From the NCBI GenBank assembly GCA_017577615.1, contig PKRE01000002.1, positions 248,001-312,000 on the forward strand: a DNA stretch of 64,000 bases, read 5' to 3'. The stretch's first letter is position 1, and each line of letters begins with the position of its first letter. Under the pieces are notes generated by a model that ran no database searches, was not told where the DNA came from, and was given only the letters and a program-made list of their open reading frames with translations. The DNA comes from Gammaproteobacteria bacterium. GTDB taxonomy: Bacteria; Pseudomonadota; Gammaproteobacteria; Steroidobacterales; Steroidobacteraceae. Both the position numbers and the translations under genes were made by a program. Below, in pieces: positions 19,946-28,501 of the stretch.

Positions 19946-20758
19946 CTATAACCTCTTCTCAATCTTCGCGTGCTGACGCAGCTCGTCCAAGTACGCTTGC
20001 AGCTTCTTGCGCTGGACGAGGAGCTTGACGCGGTCCTTGACTTCCTCGAACGGCGGTGCAACCGATGCACGGGAGGCTTCGAGCTTGATGATGTGCCAGC
20101 CGAACTGCGTCTGCACCGGCTCCTTGGTCACCTCGCCCGGCTGCAGGGCAACGACGGCATCGGCGAACGGTTTCACCATCGTGTCGGCTGTGAACCAACC
20201 GAGGTCGCCGCCGTTCTGACTCGAGGAGTCCTTCGAGCGTTCGCGGGCGAGCTTTGCGAAGTCGGCGCCCGCCTGAATCTCGCGAGCGATCGCCTCGGCG
20301 ATTTCTTTGTCGTCGACGAGGATATGGCGGGCGTGGTACTCGCGCGGCATCGCCGCGACTTGCGCATCGTACTCCGGCCTGAGCTCTTCGTCGGCGACAG
20401 GATGCTCCTCCAAGTACCTCTGCAGCGCCGCGTCGACGACGACATTGAGGCGAGCGAGCTTCAGCTGATCGTGAACCTGTGGCTGCTTCAGCAAGCCTGC
20501 CGACTCAGCGGCAGCGGCAGCCAAGTGCATGCTGATGTATTGATCCAGCAGTTGTGATCTTTGGTCTTCGGAGACGTGTCGCCCCGACTGCTGTTCTACC
20601 GTATCGATGTACAGCTCGAACTCCGACCTCGAAATAGGCGTGCCGTTGACGACCGCGATGACCTCGCTTTCGGGCACTGGCGGCGTATCGGAGCGGTTGC
20701 AAGCGCTCAGCAGAAAGCTAGTGGCAAGTAGGGTAGCGGTGAGCGTACGAATTGACAT
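19946..20758 (-). CDS. parvulin-type peptidyl-prolyl isomerase lipoprotein
   Basis: This is a probable periplasmic foldase. Residues 1-20 form a lipoprotein signal peptide with the lipobox LSAC (Cys20). An N-terminal SurA/PrsA-like helical domain with the segment VNGTPISRSEF follows, then one parvulin domain (about 140-235) with ARHILVDD, SQNGGDLGWF and FGWHIIKLE, the standard landmarks. At 270 residues it has a single isomerase domain, unlike SurA or PpiD. It is last in the minus-strand group yciB-bolA-ppi, 84 bp after bolA. Confidence 0.88.
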   Translation of the reverse strand: MSIRTLTATLLATSFLLSACNRSDTPPVPESEVIAVVNGTPISRSEFELYIDTVEQQSGRHVSEDQRSQLLDQYISMHLAAAAAESAGLLKQPQVHDQLKLARLNVVVDAALQRYLEEHPVADEELRPEYDAQVAAMPREYHARHILVDDKEIAEAIAREIQAGADFAKLARERSKDSSSQNGGDLGWFTADTMVKPFADAVVALQPGEVTKEPVQTQFGWHIIKLEASRASVAPPFEEVKDRVKLLVQRKKLQAYLDELRQHAKIEKRL

Positions 20759-20842
20759 GAAAGGCTCGCTGAGTTGAAGGAGGACAGGTATGTCGGAGGC
20801 GGCATCTTCTCGCTGGACAGCTCGCGACGAAAAACGTTCACC

Positions 20843-21142
20843 TCAGGGCCGCGCGGCTGCTTCTTCGGGCGTGAGCGCGGTGATGTTCAATGCATGGATG
20901 TCGGTCTGCATCATGTCGCCCAAAGCGTCAAAGACGAGCCGATGCCGCTGCAGGGGCTTCAGGCCCGCGAAGCGGGCAGACACGATGCGCACACGAAAAT
21001 GGCCCTTGCCTTCGCGCGCGCCAGCGTGGCCGATATGCAGATGGCTCTCGTCGACAAGCTCAATCTGCGCGTCTCCCAGGTGTGCGCGCAGGCGTTCGCG
21101 GATGCGTGCCGGACGGCTGGCAGCGTCGTACGGGTTCGTCAT
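20843..21142 (-). CDS. BolA family protein
   Basis: The 99-residue protein has the BolA fold signature: an N-terminal helix RIRERLRAHL, VDESHLHIGH in the loop, then the FRVRIVSARFAGLKPLQRHRLVFDAL block and HALNITALTPEE. BolA proteins partner with monothiol glutaredoxins in iron-sulfur handling and regulation. It overlaps the upstream yciB gene by 4 bp (ATGA), so the two are translationally coupled. Confidence 0.9.
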   Translation of the reverse strand: MTNPYDAASRPARIRERLRAHLGDAQIELVDESHLHIGHAGAREGKGHFRVRIVSARFAGLKPLQRHRLVFDALGDMMQTDIHALNITALTPEEAAARP

Positions 21143-21690
21143 GCTTCAGTCGAGCTCGAAGAGTCTGCAGGAACCTTGGAAGCGATCCAGATTCCTTGTC
21201 CGAGGATGAATAGCAGCGTCAGGCCGATTACACCGAACAGTTTGAAGTTCACCCAGACGTTCTCATCAAAGCTGTAAGCGACGTAAAGATTCAAGGCGCC
21301 GAGCAAGAAGAAGAACGCCACCCATATGAGATTCAGCCTGCGCCACAGGTCTCGACCGAGCGAGATCTTTTCGCCGAGCATGCGTTCGACGATCGGTTTG
21401 TCGCCCACGAACTGAGAAACCAGGAAGCCGAGGGCAAACAGCCAATTGACCACGGTAACTTTCCATTGGATAAAGGCCTTGTCATGGATGGCCAACGTGA
21501 GGCCCCCAAATACGAGCACCAGCGCGGCGGAGATCAGCGCCATCGAGTTGACCTTGCGGTTCACGACCCACTGCACGGCGGTCTGTAAGAGCACCGCCAC
21601 GATGATCACGGCCGTGGCGACATAGATGTCCGTCAGCTTGTAGGCGACGAAGAACGCGATGATCGGAAAAAAATCGAACAAGAGCTGCAT
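21139..21690 (-). CDS. yciB: inner-membrane septation-type protein YciB/IspZ
   Basis: The 183-residue protein is almost wholly hydrophobic with five or six predicted membrane helices and begins MQLLFDFFPIIAFFVAYKLTDIYVAT, the usual YciB start. NWLFALGFLVSQF and WVNFKLFGVIGLTLLFILGQGIW are further family segments. YciB is linked to cell-envelope synthesis and septation. It starts a coupled minus-strand unit with bolA and the parvulin, a common gene order for this family. Confidence 0.92.
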   Translation of the reverse strand: MQLLFDFFPIIAFFVAYKLTDIYVATAVIIVAVLLQTAVQWVVNRKVNSMALISAALVLVFGGLTLAIHDKAFIQWKVTVVNWLFALGFLVSQFVGDKPIVERMLGEKISLGRDLWRRLNLIWVAFFFLLGALNLYVAYSFDENVWVNFKLFGVIGLTLLFILGQGIWIASKVPADSSSSTEA

Positions 21691-21837
21691 GTCGTTTCAG
21701 GCTCGCGGCCGAGAAAGGCTTATCATACGCGTACGCGACAAGGCTGACAGTGGGGAGGCTGACGGAGCAGACTGCGGGCGCCGACGGATGCTCCGCCTTG
21801 GCAACCGGAATCGCGTCACTGCGCGTTTACTACAGCG

Positions 21838-22461
21838 ATGTCATGCCGCTACTTTGAAGTTCACCCGAAGGATCCGCAACCCCGCCTGATCAGGCAGGCG
21901 GTGGCGATCATTCGCGAGGGCGGTGTCGTCGCCTATCCGACGGATTCGAGCTACGCGCTCGGCTGTCACATTGGAGACAAGGCTGCGATGGAGCGCATTG
22001 CACGTATCCGGCAGGTTGACAAGCATCATCACTTCACGCTCGTCTGCCGCGATCTCTCGGAGATAGCCAAGTACGCTCGTGTCAGCAACCAGCAGTACCG
22101 AACGTTACGGGCCTTCACGCCCGGCCCCTATACCTTTCTGCTGCAAGCAACGCGTGAGACACCGAAGCGGCTGCAGAATCCGAAGCGCCGGACGATCGGT
22201 ATCCGTGTTCCGGACCATCCCGTGCCTCAAGCGCTGCTCGAGCAGCTCGGCGAGCCGCTGATGAGCTCCACTCTGATCTTGCCAGGAGAGGAAACGCCCA
22301 TGAGCGATGCCCGGGAAATCCTGGCGCGCTTGAGCCACCTCATCGATGCTGTGATCGATGGTGGGAATTGCGGTTTCGAGCCGACCAGCGTGGTCGATCT
22401 CACTGGGCCGGCGCCCGTCGTGGTACGCACCGGGAAAGGTGACGTCAGCGTGTTTCAGTAA
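21838..22461 (+). CDS. yciO: YciO/Sua5/YrdC-family protein
   Basis: The family binds double-stranded RNA and ATP; its YrdC/Sua5 members make threonylcarbamoyl-adenylate for tRNA t6A, while the role of YciO itself is less clear. The 207 residues align from end to end with YciO: FEVHPKDPQPRLIRQAV at the start, GVVAYPTDSSYALGC, HHFTLVCRDLSEIAKYA and PTSVVDLT. ATG 21838 gives the YciO-type N-terminus, although no clear ribosome-binding site precedes it. Confidence 0.9.
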   Translation: MSCRYFEVHPKDPQPRLIRQAVAIIREGGVVAYPTDSSYALGCHIGDKAAMERIARIRQVDKHHHFTLVCRDLSEIAKYARVSNQQYRTLRAFTPGPYTFLLQATRETPKRLQNPKRRTIGIRVPDHPVPQALLEQLGEPLMSSTLILPGEETPMSDAREILARLSHLIDAVIDGGNCGFEPTSVVDLTGPAPVVVRTGKGDVSVFQ

Positions 22462-22473
22462 GGTGTGCTCTCG

Positions 22474-22479
22474 TATAAT
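22474..22479 (+). promoter_or_regulatory. consensus -10 box (TATAAT) upstream of trpS
   Basis: An exact TATAAT lies 13 bp after the yciO stop; no convincing -35 hexamer is placed 16-18 bp before it. It is followed by an unusually AT-rich leader of about 60 bp (22490-22550) and a short stem CGAGCT/AGCTCG near 22550-22565. Confidence 0.55.
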
Positions 22480-22607
22480 GCGGGTCTGCCACTCAATTTA
22501 TCCCTAAGATTAACAATACCTCGTAACTTATTGATTCATTGTGGAGTACGAGCTTCTGAGCTCGGCATTCCAGTCGCACAGATCGGCATCAAGAGGATTT
22601 CCCGGCA

Positions 22608-23825
22608 TTGAGCGCAGCGAGTAGCACGACACGGCGAGTTCTATCGGGCATGCGACCGACCGGCGCGCTGCATCTTGGCAATTACCACGGCGCGCTGAAG
22701 AACTGGGTCGAGCTCCAGTATCAGTACGAGTGTTATTTCTTCGTGGCGGACATCCATGCGCTCACGACAGGGTATGACGACACTACGTCCCTGAACGAGA
22801 ACGTATGGGAAATGGTGATCGATTGGCTGGCGGCGGGCATCAATCCCGCGAGCGCCACGCTGTTCATCCAGTCGCGTGTTCCCGAGCATTCCGAGCTACA
22901 CGTCCTGCTCTCCATGATCACGCCGCTCGGTTGGCTGGAGCGCGTGCCCACCTACAAGGATCAGCAGGAACAATTGCGAGACAAGGAGCTCGCGACCTAC
23001 GGCTTCCTGGGTTATCCGCTGTTACAGAGCGCAGACATTCTGCTCTACAAGCCTGCCTTCGTTCCGGTCGGCGAGGACCAGGTTGCCCACATCGAGATCA
23101 CCCGCGAGGTGGCGCGTCGGTTCAACTACTTGTACGGCAAGGAACGCGACTTCGAGCTGAAGGTGGAAAAGGCTCTGAGGAGCTTGGGCAGTCGAAACGG
23201 CAGTCGCTACATGGAGTTGCGGCGTCTTTATCAAGAGCAGGGTGACGTAAGCGCGCTCGAGAAAGCACGCGCGCTCCTCGATGGCAACGCCCGTCTGACG
23301 CTCGCCGATCGCGAGCGCCTGATCGGCTATCTCGAGGGGACCGGTCGCAGCATCCTCGTAGAGCCGGAAGCCTTGTTGACCACGACACCGAAAGTGCCGG
23401 GGCTGGACGGTCGCAAAATGTCCAAGTCGTACGGCAACACGATCGGATTGCGGGAGGATCCGGATTCGGTCGTCAAGAAGATCAAGACGATGCAGACAGA
23501 TCCGGCGCGCGTCCGTCGTGCCGATCCAGGCGACCCCGAAAAATGCCCTGCGTGGCAGCTTCACAAGATTTACTCTGATGCGGACACCTTGGAGTGGGTG
23601 CAAGAGGGCTGCCGAACGGCCGGCATTGGATGTCTCGATTGCAAGAAGCGGCTGGCCGATGCCGTCGTCGCCGAGATCACGGTGATCCGCGAACGCGGAC
23701 GGGAGTTCGAGCAGAATCGCGACCTCGTGCGCGGCATCATCGCCGAAGGGTGCGAGCGCGCCCGCGATGTGGCCCGTCAAACGCTCGAGGAAGTGCATCA
23801 GGCGATGGGGATGATTTACCGGTGA
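22608..23825 (+). CDS. trpS: tryptophanyl-tRNA synthetase
   Basis: TrpRS charges tRNA-Trp. The HIGH-type motif is ALHLGNYHG and the second signature is GRKMSKSYGN. At 405 residues it is longer than the ~330-residue enzyme of E. coli because of an insertion (roughly residues 185-260) before KMSKS, as is seen in several other proteobacterial TrpRS. The start is read as TTG at 22608, with AGAGGA 10 bp upstream and a sequence that runs directly into RRVLSGMRPTG; the first ATG (MRPTG) would cut into the catalytic core. It overlaps scpA by 4 bp. Confidence 0.93.
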   Translation: MSAASSTTRRVLSGMRPTGALHLGNYHGALKNWVELQYQYECYFFVADIHALTTGYDDTTSLNENVWEMVIDWLAAGINPASATLFIQSRVPEHSELHVLLSMITPLGWLERVPTYKDQQEQLRDKELATYGFLGYPLLQSADILLYKPAFVPVGEDQVAHIEITREVARRFNYLYGKERDFELKVEKALRSLGSRNGSRYMELRRLYQEQGDVSALEKARALLDGNARLTLADRERLIGYLEGTGRSILVEPEALLTTTPKVPGLDGRKMSKSYGNTIGLREDPDSVVKKIKTMQTDPARVRRADPGDPEKCPAWQLHKIYSDADTLEWVQEGCRTAGIGCLDCKKRLADAVVAEITVIRERGREFEQNRDLVRGIIAEGCERARDVARQTLEEVHQAMGMIYR

Positions 23826-24967
23826 AGCCCGAGCTCAAACTGGTCGAGAACACTGGCGCACAGGTCGAAGCCGCGGGGCGAGCACCCGAGCGACCACAGC
23901 AGACCGAGATGCCATTTGCCATCGTGGAGGGCGAGCCCATCACGGAGCTGCCCCGTGACTTGTACATCCCTCCGGATGCGCTGCAGGTCTTTCTGGAAGC
24001 CTTCGAGGGACCGCTCGATCTTCTGCTCTACCTCATCCGCAAGCAGAACCTCGACATCCTCGACATACCGATCGCGGAAATCACGCGTCAGTACATGCAG
24101 TACATCGAGGTCATGACCGAGCTGCAGCTGGAGCTGGCGGGTGAGTATTTGCTCATGGCCGCGATGCTCGCCGAGATCAAGTCGCGCATGCTGTTGCCCC
24201 GCATGGTGACGGAAGACGGGAAGGAAGAGGAGGATCCGCGTGCCGAGCTCGTGCGCAGGCTGCAGGAGTACGAGCGTTTCAAGAAGGCTGCCGAAGATCT
24301 CGACAAGTTGACCCGCCTCGAGCGCGACACGCTGCCAGTTTCGGTTGAGCTCGCGGAGCGCAAGGTCGTCAAGGCCTTGCCGCAGGTCACCCTCAAGGAC
24401 ATGTTGAGCGCGTTCAAGGACGTGCTTGCGCGCGCCGAGCTGTTCGCTCACCACCACATCACGCGCGAGCCTCTTTCGGTGCGGCAACGCATGTCGGAAG
24501 TGCTGGACACTTTGCGCGAAGCCACGTTCGTCGAGTTCACTAAGCTGTTCCGCCCTGAAGAAGGGCGCATGGGTGTGACGGTCACCTTCATCGCGCTTCT
24601 CGAGCTCATGCGGGAAGGATTGATCGAGATTGTGCAGGCAGAGGCATATGCTCCGATCCACGTCCGAACGGCGGGGAGCCGTAAGCTCACGATTGACGAG
24701 AGCAGCGCAGCCGAAGCCGATGCGGAGAATGTGGCCGCGCTCGCTCAACCGGCGCTTCCTGACGAGGACGAAGATGAAGACGAGGAGCTGCGGTTCGAGT
24801 TTACAGAGCCTGTGTCCACAGACGATGCACGAACGGATGTGAGCGATCGGGTTGAGGACCGCCTCGATGTTGCGGCCCAGGCGGTCACGCCCGAGGAGTC
24901 AAAAGAGGAACCAAGAGGCCAGCCGGCAGAAATCGACGATGCTGCAGAGGACTCCGGAGAACGGTAG
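23822..24967 (+). CDS. scpA: segregation and condensation protein ScpA
   Basis: ScpA is the kleisin that bridges the SMC heads. The 381 residues have the typical core FLEAFEGPLDLLLYLIRKQNLDILDIPI near residue 60, LAGEYLLMAAMLAEIKSRMLLP, and the C-terminal winged-helix region (RMGVTVTFIALLELMREGLIEI). The last ~100 residues are an acidic tail rich in Asp/Glu beyond the usual kleisin end. GTG 23822 overlaps the trpS stop as GTGA, indicating coupling; the first ATG, 90 bp later, is an alternative. Confidence 0.92.
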   Translation: MKPELKLVENTGAQVEAAGRAPERPQQTEMPFAIVEGEPITELPRDLYIPPDALQVFLEAFEGPLDLLLYLIRKQNLDILDIPIAEITRQYMQYIEVMTELQLELAGEYLLMAAMLAEIKSRMLLPRMVTEDGKEEEDPRAELVRRLQEYERFKKAAEDLDKLTRLERDTLPVSVELAERKVVKALPQVTLKDMLSAFKDVLARAELFAHHHITREPLSVRQRMSEVLDTLREATFVEFTKLFRPEEGRMGVTVTFIALLELMREGLIEIVQAEAYAPIHVRTAGSRKLTIDESSAAEADAENVAALAQPALPDEDEDEDEELRFEFTEPVSTDDARTDVSDRVEDRLDVAAQAVTPEESKEEPRGQPAEIDDAAEDSGER

Positions 24968-24973
24968 AACACG

Positions 24974-25984
24974 ATGAACGACAACGATCTCAAGCACATC
25001 ATCGAGGCGACGCTGCTTGCGGCGGGACGTCCGGTGTCGACGCAGCAACTCATCGAACTCTTCGACGAGCGCGAGCGTCCCACCGCAGAGCAGGTCAAGC
25101 GTGCAATCGAGCTGTTGGCTGCCGACTACGCCGATCGCGGCATCGAGGTCATTGAAGTAGCCAGCGGGTGGCGCATCCAGGTACGTCCGCGCGTGTCTCC
25201 CATCGTCTCACGCCTGTGGCAAGAGCGCCCATCGCGCTATTCGCGAGCATTGCTCGAGACGCTGGCACTGATCGCTTATCGGCAACCGATCACGCGCAGC
25301 GAGATCGAGGAGATTCGCGGCGTAGCGGTCAGCTCGACGATCATGCGCACGCTGCAGGAGCGGGGTTGGATCCGAGTCGTGGGGCACCGCGAAGTGCCAG
25401 GCCGTCCGGAGTTGCTCGGAACGACACGCGAGTTTCTCGATTACTTTGGATTGAAGAGCTTGGATCAGTTGCCGTCATTGGCAGAGCTCAAGGACGTCGA
25501 GACGATCGGTGTGCAGCTGGAGCTGCCCGCCGGCGAGCCGCCGGCCAGCCAGAATGGCTCCGGCTCTGCCGACAGCCCCGGCTCGGACGGGCAGGCAACC
25601 ACCACGAAGACCTCGGCGAGCAGTGAACCTGAATCGTCACGAGAAGCGGTGATATCCAGCGAAGCACCTGCAGCCTCTGAGGCGCAGTCGTCTGCCGAGT
25701 CGGCCTCCGTGGCGGGCGAGGCGCAACAAGCGGTCCAGGAACCCGAGCCCTCAGAAGCCACGCCGGCATCCAGCGAGATGGCTGCCGCGTCTGAAGCGCA
25801 ATCCACTGCCGGGTCGAGCACTACGGAAGACGAGTCAGAGCAAGCAGATGAAGCAGCAAGCGCACAGGGTGCGAACGACCCGCAAGGCGACGAGGACGAG
25901 AGCGACGTGTCTGAGCGCGAGCCCACGATGGTCGCTGCATCCGATGACGAACGCGTCGTGCCGATTCGCGAGCCATCCGTATAG
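24974..25984 (+). CDS. scpB: segregation and condensation protein ScpB with long acidic tail
   Basis: ScpB binds ScpA and regulates SMC ATPase. The first ~185 residues form the two winged-helix domains with IIEATLLAAGRPVS, SRYSRALLETLALIAYRQPITRSEIEEIRG and GRPELLGTTREFLDYFGL. The remaining ~145 residues are low-complexity Ser/Glu/Ala/Gln, unusually long for ScpB and probably disordered. It lies 6 bp after scpA and its stop shares one base with the next gene, so trpS-scpA-scpB-rluB-like form one unit. Confidence 0.93.
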   Translation: MNDNDLKHIIEATLLAAGRPVSTQQLIELFDERERPTAEQVKRAIELLAADYADRGIEVIEVASGWRIQVRPRVSPIVSRLWQERPSRYSRALLETLALIAYRQPITRSEIEEIRGVAVSSTIMRTLQERGWIRVVGHREVPGRPELLGTTREFLDYFGLKSLDQLPSLAELKDVETIGVQLELPAGEPPASQNGSGSADSPGSDGQATTTKTSASSEPESSREAVISSEAPAASEAQSSAESASVAGEAQQAVQEPEPSEATPASSEMAAASEAQSTAGSSTTEDESEQADEAASAQGANDPQGDEDESDVSEREPTMVAASDDERVVPIREPSV

Positions 25985-26850
25985 TGCCTGAACGTCTGCA
26001 CAAGCTTCTCGCCCAGCACGGTTTCGGCTCTCGGCGCGAGATCGAAAGATGGATGCTCGAGGGCCGTATCCTGCTCAACGGCAAGCGCGCACAGCCGGGC
26101 GATCGCTATCAAGAAGGCGATCGCGTCGAGATCGATGGCAAGGATGTCTCGGCACGGCTCAGGACTGCGAGCGCACCACGCGTGCTCATTTATCACAAGC
26201 TGCAAGGACAGCCGATCGACGCGAAGCCTTCCGAGGACGTGAAGATGCGTTCGGTGATGGAAAGCGTGCCGTCGCTACGCGGTGCGCGCTGGCTGGTCGT
26301 CAACACGATGCAGGCAGGCGATAGCGGCTTGTTGGTGCTCACGAACGACGGTCGCCTCGCCGATGCGTTGCGCCGGCGCGCCGCGACGCTGCCGGCAGCG
26401 TACATGGTCCGTGCTCTCGTGTCTCATCCCGACTTTGCGCTTGAGCGCATTCCGCGCGTCGTTCAATACGACGATGTCGTCGTCGAGTTCGACAGCGTCG
26501 AGCACGCAGGTGGGGAAGGCAGAAACCGATGGTTTCTCGTGAAATCGTCGCGGGCTCATCGACGCGCAGCCGTACGCGCGCTGTTTGAAAGCCGCGGGCT
26601 GAAGGTGAGTCGCGTGATACAGATCAGGTTTGCAGATCTCGAGCTGCCTCGCGACCTGCCGCGAGGCCGCCATCGGGCGCTGTCGGATGAGCAGGTCGCA
26701 GCACTTTATGCGAGCGCAGGGCTCGAGTGGCAGGCACCGACACGCGACGATCGCAGACGCAAACGAAGGGTACCGCCAGACCGTCGGCCGGGCACGAGTG
26801 GAAAACGGCCCAGCTGGCCGTCTATTGGCACTCGAAAGTCCGGCCGTTGA
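25984..26850 (+). CDS. RsuA/RluB-family pseudouridine synthase homologue lacking the catalytic Asp
   Basis: The position after scpB and the layout are those of RluB, the 23S rRNA pseudouridine-2605 synthase. An N-terminal S4 domain (RLHKLLAQHGFGSRREIE), an RsuA/RluB-type fold with LRGARW, SGLLVLTNDG and GRNRWF, and a basic tail are present. The catalytic segment, normally GRLDxxTxGLL, reads NTMQAGDSGLL: the Arg is Thr and the catalytic Asp is Gln110 (codon CAG at 26311). The conserved NREVRR-type segment is also altered (HRRAAVRAL). The frame is intact over 288 residues. It may be a retained non-catalytic RNA-binding protein or a decaying gene. The start is GTG at 25984, overlapping the scpB stop. 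Its 3' end overlaps the convergent SDR gene by 29 bp. Confidence 0.82.
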   Translation: MPERLHKLLAQHGFGSRREIERWMLEGRILLNGKRAQPGDRYQEGDRVEIDGKDVSARLRTASAPRVLIYHKLQGQPIDAKPSEDVKMRSVMESVPSLRGARWLVVNTMQAGDSGLLVLTNDGRLADALRRRAATLPAAYMVRALVSHPDFALERIPRVVQYDDVVVEFDSVEHAGGEGRNRWFLVKSSRAHRRAAVRALFESRGLKVSRVIQIRFADLELPRDLPRGRHRALSDEQVAALYASAGLEWQAPTRDDRRRKRRVPPDRRPGTSGKRPSWPSIGTRKSGR

Positions 26851-27559
26851 TGCCCTTGCTATCGGGCCCAAACAAATACAAATAAGGACCCACGATCGAT
26901 TCAGGTGTCGGCAGCAGGTCGCGATTCTCTGCAGGATAGGCCTGCAGACGCATGTTCGTGCGTACCTTGCCGGGATTGATGCTGTTGACGCGAATCCTGG
27001 TGTTCTCGAGCTCGTCGGCCAGCATACGCATGAGCCCTTCGCAACCCCATTTCGAGACGAGATACGCGCCCCAGAATGCGCGAGGCCGCGCGACGACGCC
27101 GCTCGACGTGAAAACGATCGAGGCATCTTCGGAACGTCGCAGCAGCGGTAGGCACGTACGCGTGAGAATGAAGGGCGAATTGACGTTCACGTGCATCGTG
27201 CGCAGCCATTTGGCGACATCGTAGTGCTCGATTGGCGCGCGCTCGCCCAGCATGCCGGCGTTGTGCAGCAACACATCGAGACGTCCGAACTCCTTCTCGA
27301 TGGCGGTCGCGAGCTGCTCGTATTCTGCGGGCCCGGCCTTTTCGAAATCGAGAGGCAAGATGGAAGGGCGCGGATGACCGGCATTCACGATCGTGTCGTA
27401 TACGCCTTCTAGCTTGCGCACATTGCGCCCGTGCAGGATGACGGTGGCACCGTGCGCTGCGGCGGCCAACGCCACGGCTTTACCGATTCCATCGCTCGCT
27501 CCGGTAATCAGCACGATGCGGTTCTGCAGTAGGTTCGGAGGAGGAGAGTAGCTCAGCAT
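26822..27559 (-). CDS. YciK-like short-chain dehydrogenase/reductase
   Basis: The 245-residue SDR has the cofactor motif TGASDGIGKAVA, the NAG structural motif (LLHNAG), a catalytic Ser segment (VFTSSGV) and YLVSK with the catalytic Tyr and Lys. The layout and the segment LDVLLHNAGMLGERAPIEHYD resemble YciK, an oxidoreductase of unknown substrate. It is the last gene of the minus-strand mtaD-ubiG-rmuC unit, and a YciK gene is also found beside ubiG in Pseudomonas. ATG 27559 starts at MLSYSPPPNLL; a longer in-frame reading to 27631 is less likely. Confidence 0.88.
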   Translation of the reverse strand: MLSYSPPPNLLQNRIVLITGASDGIGKAVALAAAAHGATVILHGRNVRKLEGVYDTIVNAGHPRPSILPLDFEKAGPAEYEQLATAIEKEFGRLDVLLHNAGMLGERAPIEHYDVAKWLRTMHVNVNSPFILTRTCLPLLRRSEDASIVFTSSGVVARPRAFWGAYLVSKWGCEGLMRMLADELENTRIRVNSINPGKVRTNMRLQAYPAENRDLLPTPESIVGPYLYLFGPDSKGINGRTFECQ

Positions 27560-27631
27560 GGTCGATTGGATACTTGGTAAGGGCTGTGCTGAAGCAGCGG
27601 CAATTGTGACGCGATCATCGGCTCGCTGCAC

Positions 27632-28486
27632 CTACGGATGTCTGCGGCGTGCCTCACGCCACGCAATCCAAGGTTTCTGGAATGCGCTCAGCTCGATGCG
27701 CTCGGTGCCCACGTCGTAGTTGCACGCGGCAATCCGTTTCAACAGCCGTGCGTGCAGCGCCGCGAGCACTCGCAGCGGACGGAGCGATTCATGGGTCCGT
27801 GCGTCGGGTAACGCGGTAAGCAGGGATGTGCGCGCCGAGCGGCTCAGCAGCGCGAGCACCTCCTTCGCGCCTGCATCCAGCTCGGGCGCATCGAGTCGCT
27901 CCGGAGCAATCGCGCGTCGCTCCAGTTCGTCGAGCGGCACGTAGATGCGTCCTTCGTGGGCGTCTTGTCGCAGATCGCGAACGATCTCCGTGAGGCGAAT
28001 ACCCACCCCGATGGAATTGGCGGCGGTCAATGTTGCCGAGTCCACCGAATCGTTCGGCAAGAGTTCCTCCGCCATGAGCTGCGTGAGCGCGCCGGCGCTG
28101 CGTGCGCAATACGCTCGCACCTCACGCTCGTTGAGATAGGTCATCCGCGCCAGGTCCATGTCGGCGGCCACGAGCAGCTCGTGCAGTTTCGCTAGCGAGC
28201 TGCGCGGGGCGCGATGGCGCTCTTGTAACAGACGCGTGGCAGGGTGTTGCGCGACACCGTGCACGAGCCGATCGATCTCGTCGCGCCACCAACGAAGACG
28301 CGTGTGTGCGACATCGTGACTGCTGCTGCGGGCCGCAGCGCGAATCTCGGCATCTACGACGAAAAGCGCGGCGAGCACGTCGCGACGCTCCGCGGGTGTA
28401 TAGAGCAGCGCGAAGTAGCGCATCGACGCAGGCGGCGCCGCCTGGTACACGAGCGAACTGTCGAGCGCAGAGTGGGGAATGACCAT
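27632..28486 (-). CDS. squalene/phytoene synthase family protein
   Basis: The 284-residue all-helical protein belongs to the squalene/phytoene synthase superfamily. The second Asp-rich motif is well kept (IVRDLRQDAHEGRIYVPLDEL, DxxxD). The first is reduced to DAEIR, where prenyl-condensing enzymes usually have a DDxxD-type site, and RLRWWRDEI follows as in NDUFAF6-like members. Its function may be non-catalytic or concern isoprenoid metabolism; no other sterol/hopanoid gene is adjacent. It lies 15 bp after rmuC, inside the ubiG operon. Confidence 0.78.
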   Translation of the reverse strand: MVIPHSALDSSLVYQAAPPASMRYFALLYTPAERRDVLAALFVVDAEIRAAARSSSHDVAHTRLRWWRDEIDRLVHGVAQHPATRLLQERHRAPRSSLAKLHELLVAADMDLARMTYLNEREVRAYCARSAGALTQLMAEELLPNDSVDSATLTAANSIGVGIRLTEIVRDLRQDAHEGRIYVPLDELERRAIAPERLDAPELDAGAKEVLALLSRSARTSLLTALPDARTHESLRPLRVLAALHARLLKRIAACNYDVGTERIELSAFQKPWIAWREARRRHP

Positions 28487-28501
28487 CGCGTGCGAAGCAG
28501 C

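Noticed and set aside
24974-25984. Possible frameshift or foreign insertion in scpB because of its odd tail
   Set aside because: The frame is continuous, the stop couples to the next gene and the codon use is like its neighbours; a disordered tail explains it.
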